Shown here: positions 1-5,918 of the stretch, piece by piece
How positions within the stretch are numbered: the stretch's first letter is position 1
Layout: every line of letters begins with the position of its first letter
DNA from: an uncultured Clostridia bacterium
Lineage (GTDB): Bacteria; Bacillota_A; Clostridia; Christensenellales; Aristaeellaceae
Direction of reading: 5' to 3'
Length of the DNA stretch: 15,725 nucleotides
Assembly: GCA_945871545.1 (NCBI GenBank)
Contig: CAMBWJ010000010.1
Span: 1-15,725 of the forward strand
The notes under the pieces: generated by a model
What the model saw: the letters and a program-made list of their open reading frames with translations, nothing else
What the model was told of the DNA's origin: nothing
Database searches by the model: none
Position numbers and translations under genes: made by a program

Positions 1-690
1 CTCGAGGGTGCGGATGTTGCGGCCCTCGCGGCCGATGATGCGGCCCTTCATGTCGTCGTTGGGCAGCGCGACCACGGAGACCGTGGTCTCCGCGACGTGG
101 TCCGCCGCGCACTTCTGAATGGCGGTGGAGATGATGTCGCGGGCCTTCTTGTCCGCCTCCTCCTTGGCGCGGGCTTCAATCTCGCGCACCATGACGGCGG
201 CGTCGTGGTAGGCGTCCTTCTGAACGCGGTCGATCAGGATGTTCTTGGCTTCGTCGCTGGTCATGTTGGCCACGCGCTCCAGCTCCTGCTGCTGGCGGTC
301 GTGCATCTCCTGGGCCTCGGCCTCCAGGCGCTCGGCCTCGCGGTACTTGTCGTTGAGCTGCTCCTCGCGCTGCTCCAGGTTGTCCATCTTCTTGTCGAGC
401 TGTTCCTCGCGCTGGTTGACCCTGCGCTCCTGGCGGGTCACCTCGCTGCGGCGGTCGCGGATCTCCTTGTCGAGCTCATTCTTCAGGCGAATGACCTCCT
501 CCTTGGCCTCCAGCACCGCTTCCTTCTTCTTGTCCTCAGCCTTGCGGGCCGCCTCGTCCAGCAGATTCCTTGCGTATTCCTCCGTCTGGCCGATCTTCTT
601 TTCCATCGTGTTCTTGCGGTAGAAGTATCCGGCTGCGAGGCCGGCCACCAACGCAATCAGCGCAATGACAGCAGTGATTGCAACATTCAC
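1..690 (-). CDS. rny: Ribonuclease Y, N-terminal part (cut by window edge)
   Basis: RNase Y is a membrane-anchored endoribonuclease that starts mRNA decay in Firmicutes. The visible 230 codons show the family layout: an N-terminal membrane segment (residues about 4-22, VAITAVIALIALVAG then GYFYRKN), a long charged coiled coil rich in Glu, Lys and Arg (about 30-165), and the beginning of the KH RNA-binding domain with GRIIGREGRN near residues 216-225. The HD catalytic domain lies beyond position 1. I chose the GTG at 690-688 as start because a GGGAGG Shine-Dalgarno lies about 10 nt upstream. An in-frame ATG at 708-706 overlaps that site and is less likely. It is transcribed away from the methyltransferase at 926-1522, separated by a 235-bp gap with its own promoter candidate and palindrome. 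Identity is secure; the exact start is less so. Confidence 0.93.
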   Translation of the reverse strand, partial: MNVAITAVIALIALVAGLAAGYFYRKNTMEKKIGQTEEYARNLLDEAARKAEDKKKEAVLEAKEEVIRLKNELDKEIRDRRSEVTRQERRVNQREEQLDKKMDNLEQREEQLNDKYREAERLEAEAQEMHDRQQQELERVANMTSDEAKNILIDRVQKDAYHDAAVMVREIEARAKEEADKKARDIISTAIQKCAADHVAETTVSVVALPNDDMKGRIIGREGRNIRTLE

Positions 691-743
691 GTCTTTCCAT
701 CCTCCCATTCCAATTTCAGATTTTCACATTCTCTCCCGGCAAA

Positions 744-759
744 AGCGGTACGTACCGCT
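744..759. promoter_or_regulatory. Perfect 16-bp palindrome, operator candidate
   Basis: AGCGGTACGTACCGCT is a perfect inverted repeat with no spacer. It sits 54 bp upstream of the rny start codon and directly downstream of the candidate -10 element, where a bound repressor would cover the transcription start. The symmetry without a loop suits a dimeric DNA-binding protein better than an RNA hairpin. The cognate regulator is not identifiable from the window. Confidence 0.4.
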
Positions 760-788
760 GATATGACATGCGCTTCACTTCTATGCAA
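760..788 (-). promoter_or_regulatory. Candidate sigma-A promoter of rny
   Basis: On the minus strand, TTGCAT (788-783) and CATATC (765-760) are separated by 17 bp, with a TG dinucleotide one base before the -10 element. The -10 matches only part of the TATAAT consensus, so this is a modest candidate. It lies 70 bp upstream of the rny start, and the 16-bp palindrome begins directly after its -10 element. Confidence 0.35.
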
Positions 789-891
789 AAAGTCAGGCCG
801 ACAGAACCGCGCGAAAAATGCGCCGCCCTGCCGGTCCGAAGAAGAAATCGATTTTCCGTTTTGAAGATGCGTTCGCGTCGAGCACAGTCGG

Positions 892-945
892 AAAAAATCC
901 GCCCGGAATGGCTCCACAGCAGGCTTTATGTCCGCCTGGGAGCCT
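892..945 (-). terminator. Weak terminator-like hairpin after the methyltransferase
   Basis: On the minus strand GGCTCC-CAGGC pairs with GCCTG-CTGT-GGAGCC across a 9-nt loop, giving an interrupted 11-bp stem that starts within the last codons of the methyltransferase. A run of six T follows about 11 nt after the stem. That gap is longer than in a typical intrinsic terminator, so termination efficiency is doubtful. Confidence 0.3.
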
Positions 946-1522
946 TATTCGCATATTGCAGGCTGCGCCGTTCGGCAATGAACACATAGTAACCGTCCGT
1001 TTCGCGGATTTCCACCCCGCCGAAAACGGAGATCATCTTGTTTTTGTACCACGCGCGCCGCTTTGTGACCATATACAGCTTGCCGCCGATTTTCAATCGG
1101 TTAAAACCCTTTTCAATAAAACCCTTTGCCACCGAAAAATCCGTCTGATACGGAGGATTGGACAGGATGAGATCGAAGCCGCTTGCGTCCACGCTCTGAA
1201 AACCGTCCGAGACGCAGACCTGCACTCCGCCCACACCGTTCCGCTCCGCATTCCGGCGCGCGGTTTCCACCGCCATCGGATCGGCATCGGACATGAAAAC
1301 ATTTTCTTCCCCGGCGATCTTCGCTGCCACGATGCCGACAACGCCGCATCCACAGCCAAGATCCATTATGCGCATACCCGACGCAATTTTCACATACGAA
1401 AGCATCGCGAGCGTGCCGCGATCCACATGCTCCGGAGAAAACAGACCCGGCCGCGTCTCCAGAGAGACTTGCTGGCCCAGGATCTCCACCTGAAGCAGTT
1501 TGAACCCGCGTTCATCCGTCAT
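926..1522 (-). CDS. RsmC-like class I SAM-dependent methyltransferase
   Basis: The 198-residue product is a small Rossmann-fold methyltransferase (MTS family). The SAM-binding loop DLGCGCG is at residues 54-60, an acidic residue after strand 2 lies in SDADP (78-82), and the catalytic NPPY motif is at 122-125. This (N/D)PP(Y/F) signature marks enzymes that methylate exocyclic amino groups, as in RsmC (16S rRNA G1207). The leading RPGLFSPEHVD segment also resembles the RsmC C-terminal catalytic domain. The protein is about the length of a single catalytic domain, like the short Gram-positive YbxB-type proteins, so it lacks the duplicated N-terminal half of E. coli RsmC. The ATG at 1522 has only a weak Shine-Dalgarno. 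A good extended -10 promoter lies 46 bp upstream. The substrate (rRNA or another RNA) cannot be fixed from sequence alone. Confidence 0.85.
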   Translation of the reverse strand: MTDERGFKLLQVEILGQQVSLETRPGLFSPEHVDRGTLAMLSYVKIASGMRIMDLGCGCGVVGIVAAKIAGEENVFMSDADPMAVETARRNAERNGVGGVQVCVSDGFQSVDASGFDLILSNPPYQTDFSVAKGFIEKGFNRLKIGGKLYMVTKRRAWYKNKMISVFGGVEIRETDGYYVFIAERRSLQYANKAPRRT

Positions 1523-1647
1523 GCCTACGCATCCGCCACTTTCCGTCAGGTTATTCGTCTAAGCTTTATTATAACACACTCCGGCACAAAAAAAAAGAAT
1601 AATTCGCGTCAGTTTGGAAAAAATGTCTTCACAATTGTTGAGAAGGT
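1523..1647. other. Divergent intergenic region between methyltransferase and ytfI
   Basis: This 125-bp gap holds the minus-strand extended -10 promoter and a run of nine A (1588-1596). I see no convincing plus-strand sigma-A promoter for the ytfI-ytfJ unit. That fits a forespore sigma factor promoter in principle, but no clear match to one was found. Confidence 0.4.
1568..1576 (-). promoter_or_regulatory. Extended -10 promoter of the methyltransferase gene
   Basis: The minus strand carries TGTTATAAT (1576-1568), a perfect extended -10 element (TGn-TATAAT). A T-tract (complement of nine A at 1588-1596) lies where the -35 element would be, so recognition probably rests on the extended -10. It is 46 bp upstream of the methyltransferase ATG, in the divergent gap shared with the ytfI-like gene. 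Confidence 0.6.
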
Positions 1648-1653
1648 GTGAAC

Positions 1654-2307
1654 TTGGCCGTATACCTTGCCGCAGCCGCCGTGCTGCTGTTCTACTTATG
1701 CAGCGTTCCGGTGAAATTTGCCGTGGAAATGCGCATCGGTCGCGGTGCAGCCTTCGGCGCGGGCGGCTCGATCTTCGAGGGGCGCTACGCCCTGCGGGGC
1801 GCGCACCGGCGCATGCTGGGCGAGAAAAAGCACCTGCCCTGGAAGCGGGCGGAGGTGGATATAAATAAGAAGGACGCGCTTCCGGCGCTGCTGCACGCCG
1901 CCAGCTACGCCCTGCGTCACATGCGCCTGGAGCAGCTGAATCTCAGGGGAACCATCGGCGCGCGGGACGCGGCTATAACGGCGCTGCTGTGCGGGCTGGC
2001 GCGTTCGGTTCAGGCGGCGCTGGAGCCCGTCGCACCGCCGGGCGCGATCTGTCTCAATCCCCTGCCCGACTTCTCCTGCGACGGCAGCGACCTCAGCTTC
2101 AGCGGAATGATTTCCATGCGCGCGGGACATATTATTCTCGCCGCGCTCATCGGCGCGCAGCACTATGTTCGCAGGAGGCTCATCCCATGGAAGGAAAACA
2201 TCCGATTGAAAATATCATGCGCACGACGATGGAGAACATACGCGACATGGTGGACGTGGACACCGTCATCGGCGAACCGATCCTCACCCAGGACGGCTCG
2301 ACCGTGA
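1654..2307 (+). CDS. ytfI: DUF2953 (YtfI-like) membrane-anchored protein
   Basis: This gene encodes about 217 residues with an N-terminal hydrophobic segment (residues about 1-18) followed by a basic, amphipathic region. In Bacillus and many Clostridia a DUF2953 protein (YtfI) directly precedes ytfJ, and the position here is the same; the call rests on that context plus general sequence character. I prefer the TTG at 1654 because AGAAGGTG lies about 5-7 nt upstream. The GTG at 1648 leaves almost no spacing after the Shine-Dalgarno, and adopting it would add two residues. The frame runs 121 bp into ytfJ. The last 40 or so residues are rich in Arg, Trp and Ser and look like a shadow of ytfJ, so the true C-terminus may be altered by an overlap or a frameshift. 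Its biochemical function is unknown. Confidence 0.7.
   Translation: MAVYLAAAAVLLFYLCSVPVKFAVEMRIGRGAAFGAGGSIFEGRYALRGAHRRMLGEKKHLPWKRAEVDINKKDALPALLHAASYALRHMRLEQLNLRGTIGARDAAITALLCGLARSVQAALEPVAPPGAICLNPLPDFSCDGSDLSFSGMISMRAGHIILAALIGAQHYVRRRLIPWKENIRLKISCARRWRTYATWWTWTPSSANRSSPRTARP
2173..2178 (+). promoter_or_regulatory. Ribosome binding site of ytfJ
   Basis: A consensus AGGAGG lies 8 nt before the ATG at 2187, inside the end of the upstream reading frame. It decides the ytfJ start, although the ytfJ frame itself is open from far upstream. Confidence 0.8.
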
Positions 2308-2663
2308 TTCCGGTCTCCCGGGTCAGCTTCGGCTTCGTGGCGGGCGGCGCGGAGTACCACTGCAGCAACCGCTACCGCGCCCCGGCGGAGGACGGCGACC
2401 GGCTCCCCTTCGGCGGCGGCACCGGCGCGGGCGTGACCCTGCAGCCCATGGGCTTTCTGGTGACCAACCAGAATTCCGTGCGCCTGCTGCCCGCCCAGGC
2501 CTACGCGCCCGCCGACCGCATCATCGAGCTGGTTCCCCAGCTGATGTGCGAGGTCAAGACCATGCTGAAGAACAAGAACGATAAGGAGCAGGCGAAGAAG
2601 GCCAGCGTCATTCCACCCCAGCCCAATCCCCAGCTCAATCCCCAACCGAGTCCCCAAGCCTGA
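2187..2663 (+). CDS. ytfJ: Sporulation protein YtfJ (GerW family)
   Basis: The 158-residue product matches the GerW/YtfJ family. It has an N-terminal helix (HPIENIMRTTMENIRDMVD, residues 5-23), then VDTVIGEPI, the core IPVSRVSFGFVAGGAEY (41-57), a glycine-rich LPFGGGTGAGVTLQPMGFLV (73-92), and a C-terminal helix with a lysine-rich end. In B. subtilis, YtfJ is made in the forespore and is linked to spore germination. Here its presence suggests a spore-forming host or close ancestry. Unusual is the tail after residue 142, PPQPNPQLNPQPSPQA, a Pro/Gln/Asn-rich low-complexity stretch encoded by a short repeated DNA motif. The gene lies in a plus-strand unit between the DUF2953 gene and an unknown gene. 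Confidence 0.93.
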   Translation: MEGKHPIENIMRTTMENIRDMVDVDTVIGEPILTQDGSTVIPVSRVSFGFVAGGAEYHCSNRYRAPAEDGDRLPFGGGTGAGVTLQPMGFLVTNQNSVRLLPAQAYAPADRIIELVPQLMCEVKTMLKNKNDKEQAKKASVIPPQPNPQLNPQPSPQA

Positions 2664-2677
2664 AGTCCATGGTTCAG

Positions 2678-2732
2678 AATCCCCTCCCCCGCCGCATATG
2701 CTGGAGCAAAGTGCGCAGCACGGGAGGGGATT
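2678..2732 (+). promoter_or_regulatory. Hairpin hiding the Shine-Dalgarno of the 324-aa gene
   Basis: AATCCCCTCCC (2678-2688) and GGGAGGGGATT (2722-2732) form a perfect 11-bp inverted repeat with a 33-nt loop. The loop can fold further, since TGCTG pairs with CAGCA. The 3' arm contains the only good Shine-Dalgarno (GGGAGG, 2722-2727) for the ATG at 2737, so the fold would block initiation. The arm ends in a TTTT run (2731-2734), so it could also act as a weak terminator after ytfJ. The structure is seen directly; the control role is inferred. Confidence 0.5.
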
Positions 2733-2736
2733 TTGC

Positions 2737-3711
2737 ATGCAGCCAATGCTGGCGGTCACCGCGCCGCATCCGGGCCTCATCTACATCAACGGCCGCTTTT
2801 CCGGGGAGGTCTCCCGGGAGCAGCCCCTGCTGCGTCCCGTGTGCGCAACCGGGGCGCTCTACCTGGACTACCGCCCGCTGACCAATGCCTGCCGGGCGAT
2901 GGCGCGGCGCATCGTGTTCTCCGGGGGCGCGCCGATGGCGGAGTCCGTCGAGGCGGCGGAGGATCTGAGCGCCGTGATCTGGCCCGGGAATGTGACCGAG
3001 CTGGAGCTCACGCCGGAGACGCGGAATGCGACGCCCCGCAGCCTGAATCTGTCCGGGCACGAGCTGGTGCTGGAGGGCGATCCCCCATCTCTTCGCTGCG
3101 ACGGACGGGTGCTGTGCGCGCTGCCCGAGGGGGCGGAACCGCCGTCGATGCAGTTGCTTCCCGAGGGCACGGTGCTGCTGGGGCGCTGCGGCGGGGGCAT
3201 GTACCTGCTGTGCGCCACCCCCGACCTGCGCAGTCAGACGGGCTTTCTGCGTGCGCGGCAGATCGATATCGAGGGCGACGGGCGCATCCGGGCCGTTGTC
3301 GCACCGGGCGATACTGTGGGCCACGCCACGCTGGAGATCTGGCGGCTCACGGCGGAGGGATTGACGCTGGTCACGTCGGAGCCCGCCTGGGCCCAGGGCG
3401 CGCCGCGCTGGCCCCAGACCCCGGCGCAGACCGCCATGGCCGCAGTGGAGGCCGCGCTGGCGGGGCTGGATGCGGAGGCAGAGGGCTACCTCGCACCGTC
3501 GCTGCGCCGCAGCTTCTCCGCGGAGCAGCTGCGCCGGAGCTGCGATTTGTGCGTGGAGATGAAGTATGCGCCGCCGGATTCCCGGCCCTGCGTGGGGCTG
3601 CTGCGTCTGGAGGGCGGGAACCTGGCCCGGGTCGCGCCGCTGTACTACCGCGCCGTGTCCTCCGGCGGTGCCCAGGGGCCGTATCAGATCGACCTGTTCG
3701 AGTTCCCGTGA
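2737..3711 (+). CDS. Hypothetical protein, 324 aa, last gene of the ytfI-ytfJ unit
   Basis: I do not recognise a named family. There is no signal peptide or membrane segment, so the protein is probably cytoplasmic or in the forespore. The first 40 residues (GLIYINGRFSGEVS, then LRPVCATGALYLDYRPLT) loosely resemble the beta pattern of PEGA-type domains. The middle is beta-rich with many short strands. The last 90 or so residues look alpha+beta: an Ala-rich helix, the segment AEGYLAPSLRRSFSAEQL, then VGLLRLEGGNLARVAPLYYRAV and YQIDLFEFP, which recalls NTF2-like folds. Both domain suggestions are weak. The start at 2737 follows GGGAGG by 9 nt; an upstream in-frame ATG at 2698 has no Shine-Dalgarno. 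Its position 73 bp after ytfJ suggests a possible sporulation-linked role. Confidence 0.75.
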   Translation: MQPMLAVTAPHPGLIYINGRFSGEVSREQPLLRPVCATGALYLDYRPLTNACRAMARRIVFSGGAPMAESVEAAEDLSAVIWPGNVTELELTPETRNATPRSLNLSGHELVLEGDPPSLRCDGRVLCALPEGAEPPSMQLLPEGTVLLGRCGGGMYLLCATPDLRSQTGFLRARQIDIEGDGRIRAVVAPGDTVGHATLEIWRLTAEGLTLVTSEPAWAQGAPRWPQTPAQTAMAAVEAALAGLDAEAEGYLAPSLRRSFSAEQLRRSCDLCVEMKYAPPDSRPCVGLLRLEGGNLARVAPLYYRAVSSGGAQGPYQIDLFEFP

Positions 3712-3717
3712 GGACAG

Positions 3718-3751
3718 AAAAGGCCCGGACATCCATGCGGATATCCGGGCC
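3718..3751. terminator. Bidirectional intrinsic terminator between convergent genes
   Basis: GGCCCGGACATCC (3722-3734) and GGATATCCGGGCC (3739-3751) form a 13-position stem with a 4-nt loop. Read on the minus strand the single irregular position becomes a G-U pair and the stem is followed at once by TTTT (3721-3718), so it is a strong terminator for the pyrR-permease unit. Read on the plus strand there is one C-A mismatch and a weaker ATATTT tail, which can still stop the transcript from the unknown gene that ends at 3711. Confidence 0.85.
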
Positions 3752-3767
3752 ATATTTGGTCTGGAGA

Positions 3768-5090
3768 TCAGACCTTGAAGTTGACGGACTTGTCGCCCTG
3801 ATCGTTGGAGCCGAACACGTAGTCGTTGCCGGGCAGGATGGCGTTGAGGATGATGCCAACCAGCGCGCCGACGGCCAGACCGGACAGGCTGATGGGGCCG
3901 AGCACGATCTTACCGGCGCTGGAGAAGGTGATGCCCAGGGACAGGCCCATGATCAGCGCGGCGATGATGATGTTGCGGTTCTTGGTGAAGTCCACCTGGT
4001 TTTCCACGACGTTGCGCACGCCGACGGCGGAGATCATGCCGTAGAGGATCAGGGACACGCCGCCGATGGTAGCGGTGGGCATGCAGGCGATCAGGGCCTC
4101 AAACTTCGGGCAGAAGGCGAAGATCACGGCCAGCACGGCTGCGATGCGGATGACGCGGGGATCGTAGACCTTGGTCAGCGCGAGCACGCCGGTGTTCTCG
4201 CCGTAGGTGGTGTTTGCGGGAGCGCCAAAGGCAGCGGCCAGCGCGGTGGCGCAGCCGTCGCCCAGCAGGGTGCGGTGCAGGCCGGGCTCGGCGACGAAGT
4301 TCTCGCCGACGGTGGAGGAGATGGCGCACATATCGCCGATGTGCTCAACCATGGTCGCCAGCGCGATGGGCATCATGATGGCGATGGAGGAGACCAGCAT
4401 GCCGCCGTCGCAGCCCTTGAACAGGGAGAACACGGTGTCCTTCCACTGGAAGGGCAGGCCGATCCATGCAGCAGTCTTGACGGCGGTGAAGTCCACCTGG
4501 CCAAAGATGGCGGCAACCACGTAGGAGCCGACCACGCCCAGCAGGATGGGGATGATCTTGATCATGCCCTTGCCCCAGATGTTGCAGACCACCACGATGG
4601 CGATGGCCAGCAGGGCGATCCACCAGTTGGCCTGGCAGTTGTTGATGGCGGAGTTGGCCAGGGACAGGCCGATGCAGATGATGACCGGGCCGGTGACGAT
4701 CGGCGGGAAGAAGCGCATGACGCGGGAAGTGCCGAAGGCCTTGAACAGCGCGGAGAGAACCACGTACAGCAGGCCTGCGCACATGACGCCAACGCCGGCG
4801 TAGGGGATCCAGTTCATGCCCTCTGCGTTTTCAAACAGGGCGCACACGGCGGCGTAACCACCGATGAAGGCGAAGGAGGAGCCCAGGAAGGCCGGAACCT
4901 TGCCCTTGGTCAGGAAGTGGAACAGCAGCGTGCCCAGGCCGGCGAACAGCAGGGTCGCGGAGACCGGCAGGCCGGTGAGCACCGGCACCAGCACGGTTGC
5001 GCCGAACATGGCGAACATGTGCTGGAAGCCCAGCAGCAGCATCTTCGGGGTACCGAGGGTTCTTGCATCGCGGATACCATTGTCAGACAT
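3768..5090 (-). CDS. uraA: Uracil permease (NCS2 family)
   Basis: This 440-residue inner-membrane protein imports uracil by proton symport. The whole length is hydrophobic with about 14 predicted membrane segments, as in UraA/PyrP. Key family residues are present: GFQHMFAMFGATVLVP with His24, MVEHIGDM with Glu249 and TTYGENTGVLALTKVYDPR with Glu298. These correspond to E. coli UraA His24, Glu241 and Glu290, which serve proton coupling and uracil binding. The ATG at 5090 follows GGGGAGG by 8 nt. It lies 33 bp downstream of pyrR with no terminator between them, so the PyrR attenuator should control both genes. A strong terminator follows. Substrate assignment to uracil rather than another nucleobase rests on these residues and on the linkage with pyrR. 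Confidence 0.95.
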   Translation of the reverse strand: MSDNGIRDARTLGTPKMLLLGFQHMFAMFGATVLVPVLTGLPVSATLLFAGLGTLLFHFLTKGKVPAFLGSSFAFIGGYAAVCALFENAEGMNWIPYAGVGVMCAGLLYVVLSALFKAFGTSRVMRFFPPIVTGPVIICIGLSLANSAINNCQANWWIALLAIAIVVVCNIWGKGMIKIIPILLGVVGSYVVAAIFGQVDFTAVKTAAWIGLPFQWKDTVFSLFKGCDGGMLVSSIAIMMPIALATMVEHIGDMCAISSTVGENFVAEPGLHRTLLGDGCATALAAAFGAPANTTYGENTGVLALTKVYDPRVIRIAAVLAVIFAFCPKFEALIACMPTATIGGVSLILYGMISAVGVRNVVENQVDFTKNRNIIIAALIMGLSLGITFSSAGKIVLGPISLSGLAVGALVGIILNAILPGNDYVFGSNDQGDKSVNFKV

Positions 5091-5123
5091 GTAATTTTCC
5101 TCCCCTAATTTGGTCCCAAACCG

Positions 5124-5660
5124 TCACCGGTCACAGAGCCAGACGCTCTCGTCCTCGTCAATGCCCGGTATATTCACCCGGATGAACTCCGTCTGCGCGG
5201 TGGGAATGTTCTTCCCCGCGAAGTCGGCGCGAATCGGCAGCTCCCGATGGCCCCGGTCGATGAGCACCGCCAGCTGAATCCGCCTTGCACGGCCCAGATC
5301 CATCAGTGCATCCATGGCCGCGCGGGCGGTCCGGCCGGTGTAGAGCACGTCGTCCACCAGCACCACCGTCTTGCCGCTTACGTCGAAGGGAATGTCCGTC
5401 CGGTTGAGCGTGGGTTCCCCCGAGATGTGCGTCAGATCGTCCCGATAGAAGGTGATGTCCACCGAGCCCACCGGAACCGACGCGCCCTCCACCCGCAGAA
5501 TTGCGTCCGCGAGCATCCTTGCGATGGGCTCGCCGCGCCTGCGGATGCCCACCAGCACCACGTCCTCCACGCCCTTGTTGCGCTCGATGATCTCATGCGC
5601 CATGCGCGTGATCGTGCGCTGCACCTGACGTGCGTCCATGATCTGGTTCTTCTTCTGCAT
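5124..5660 (-). CDS. pyrR: PyrR, pyrimidine attenuation regulator / uracil phosphoribosyltransferase
   Basis: PyrR binds pyr mRNA leaders when UMP or UTP is high, favouring transcription termination, and also converts uracil plus PRPP to UMP. The 178-residue product follows the Bacillus protein closely: [34 protein letters not shown], the PRPP loop [13 protein letters not shown] (99-111) and [19 protein letters not shown] with GKNIPT. I start it at the ATG at 5660 because GAGG lies 8 nt upstream; a GTG at 5669 overlaps that Shine-Dalgarno. The gene is preceded by its own PyrR-binding loop and terminator and followed by the uracil permease, which gives a two-gene salvage unit under feedback control. 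Identity is secure. Confidence 0.97.
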   Translation of the reverse strand: MQKKNQIMDARQVQRTITRMAHEIIERNKGVEDVVLVGIRRRGEPIARMLADAILRVEGASVPVGSVDITFYRDDLTHISGEPTLNRTDIPFDVSGKTVVLVDDVLYTGRTARAAMDALMDLGRARRIQLAVLIDRGHRELPIRADFAGKNIPTAQTEFIRVNIPGIDEDESVWLCDR

Positions 5661-5727
5661 GCGGCTCACCTCACTTCAATGCGCCCGGCGCTTCCACCCC
5701 AAGGCGCGCCGGATCGCCTGCAATCGC

Positions 5728-5757
5728 AAAAAAAATCCCTGCCGGCAGTGGCAGGGA
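5728..5757 (-). terminator. Attenuator terminator in the pyrR leader
   Basis: On the minus strand TCCCTGCC-ACTGCC-GGCAGGGA forms an 8-bp stem and is followed by eight T (5735-5728). It lies between the pyrR promoter and the pyrR start, about 68 nt before the ATG, which is the position of the PyrR-controlled terminator in other Firmicute pyr leaders. Confidence 0.93.
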
Positions 5758-5779
5758 CATGCATACGTATCGCGTCGTC

Positions 5780-5808
5780 CGAGCACCTTGCCGACCTCAC
5801 GGGATCGA
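5780..5808 (-). promoter_or_regulatory. PyrR-binding loop in the pyrR leader
   Basis: The minus strand reads GATCCCGTGAGGTCGGCAAG then GTGCTCGG. This closely follows the known PyrR-binding consensus (A-R-UCC-n-G-n-GAGG, then a few bases and AAGG). It is positioned just upstream of the terminator at 5728-5757. When PyrR-UMP holds this loop (the anti-antiterminator), the terminator should form and shut off pyrR and the permease. I did not resolve the exact antiterminator pairing. Confidence 0.85.
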
Positions 5809-5831
5809 GTTAAAGGAACCCTTTCGACAGG

Positions 5832-5859
5832 ATATTATAGTTTTTTTGGTGCTTTTCAA
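5832..5859 (-). promoter_or_regulatory. Promoter of the pyrR-uracil permease unit
   Basis: The minus strand carries TTGAAA (5859-5854), a 16-bp spacer and TAATAT (5837-5832). The overlapping exact TATAAT (5839-5834) is an alternative -10 with a poorer -35 (TGGTTG, 17 bp away). Transcription would begin about 15-20 nt before the PyrR-binding loop, as expected for an attenuated leader. Confidence 0.7.
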
Positions 5860-5918
5860 CCAGTACGTTTTCGTTAAATTCCGACTTTCTTGTGTTAATC
5901 CGGGGACGAATTTTTGCA

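Noticed and set aside
687..917. Small minus-strand frame (76 codons) in the rny leader
   Set aside because: It overlaps the candidate promoter, palindrome and rny start, is Cys/Arg-rich with no recognisable features and no clear Shine-Dalgarno, so I treat it as untranslated leader.
1557..1591. Possible forespore sigma-F promoter (GTCTA and GGCACAAAA) ahead of ytfI-ytfJ
   Set aside because: The spacing of about 21 bp is too long and the -10 match is weak. It is tempting because ytfJ is forespore-expressed in B. subtilis, but the sequence does not support it.
2674..3753. Minus-strand open frame (359 codons) opposite the 324-residue gene
   Set aside because: It is Arg/Gln/Gly-rich without motif, and it begins within the terminator hairpin. 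The plus-strand frame has a proper Shine-Dalgarno and operon position.
2733..5108. Very long plus-strand open frame (791 codons)
   Set aside because: It runs antisense to the whole uracil permease and out of frame across the 324-residue gene. The translation is Gly/Asp/His/Ala-rich without family motifs, and it crosses the strong bidirectional terminator. It is a GC-rich shadow.
5877..5918. Terminator after the serpin
   Set aside because: The short stretch after the serpin stop has no stable stem followed by a T-run, so serpin transcripts may run into the pyrR leader.
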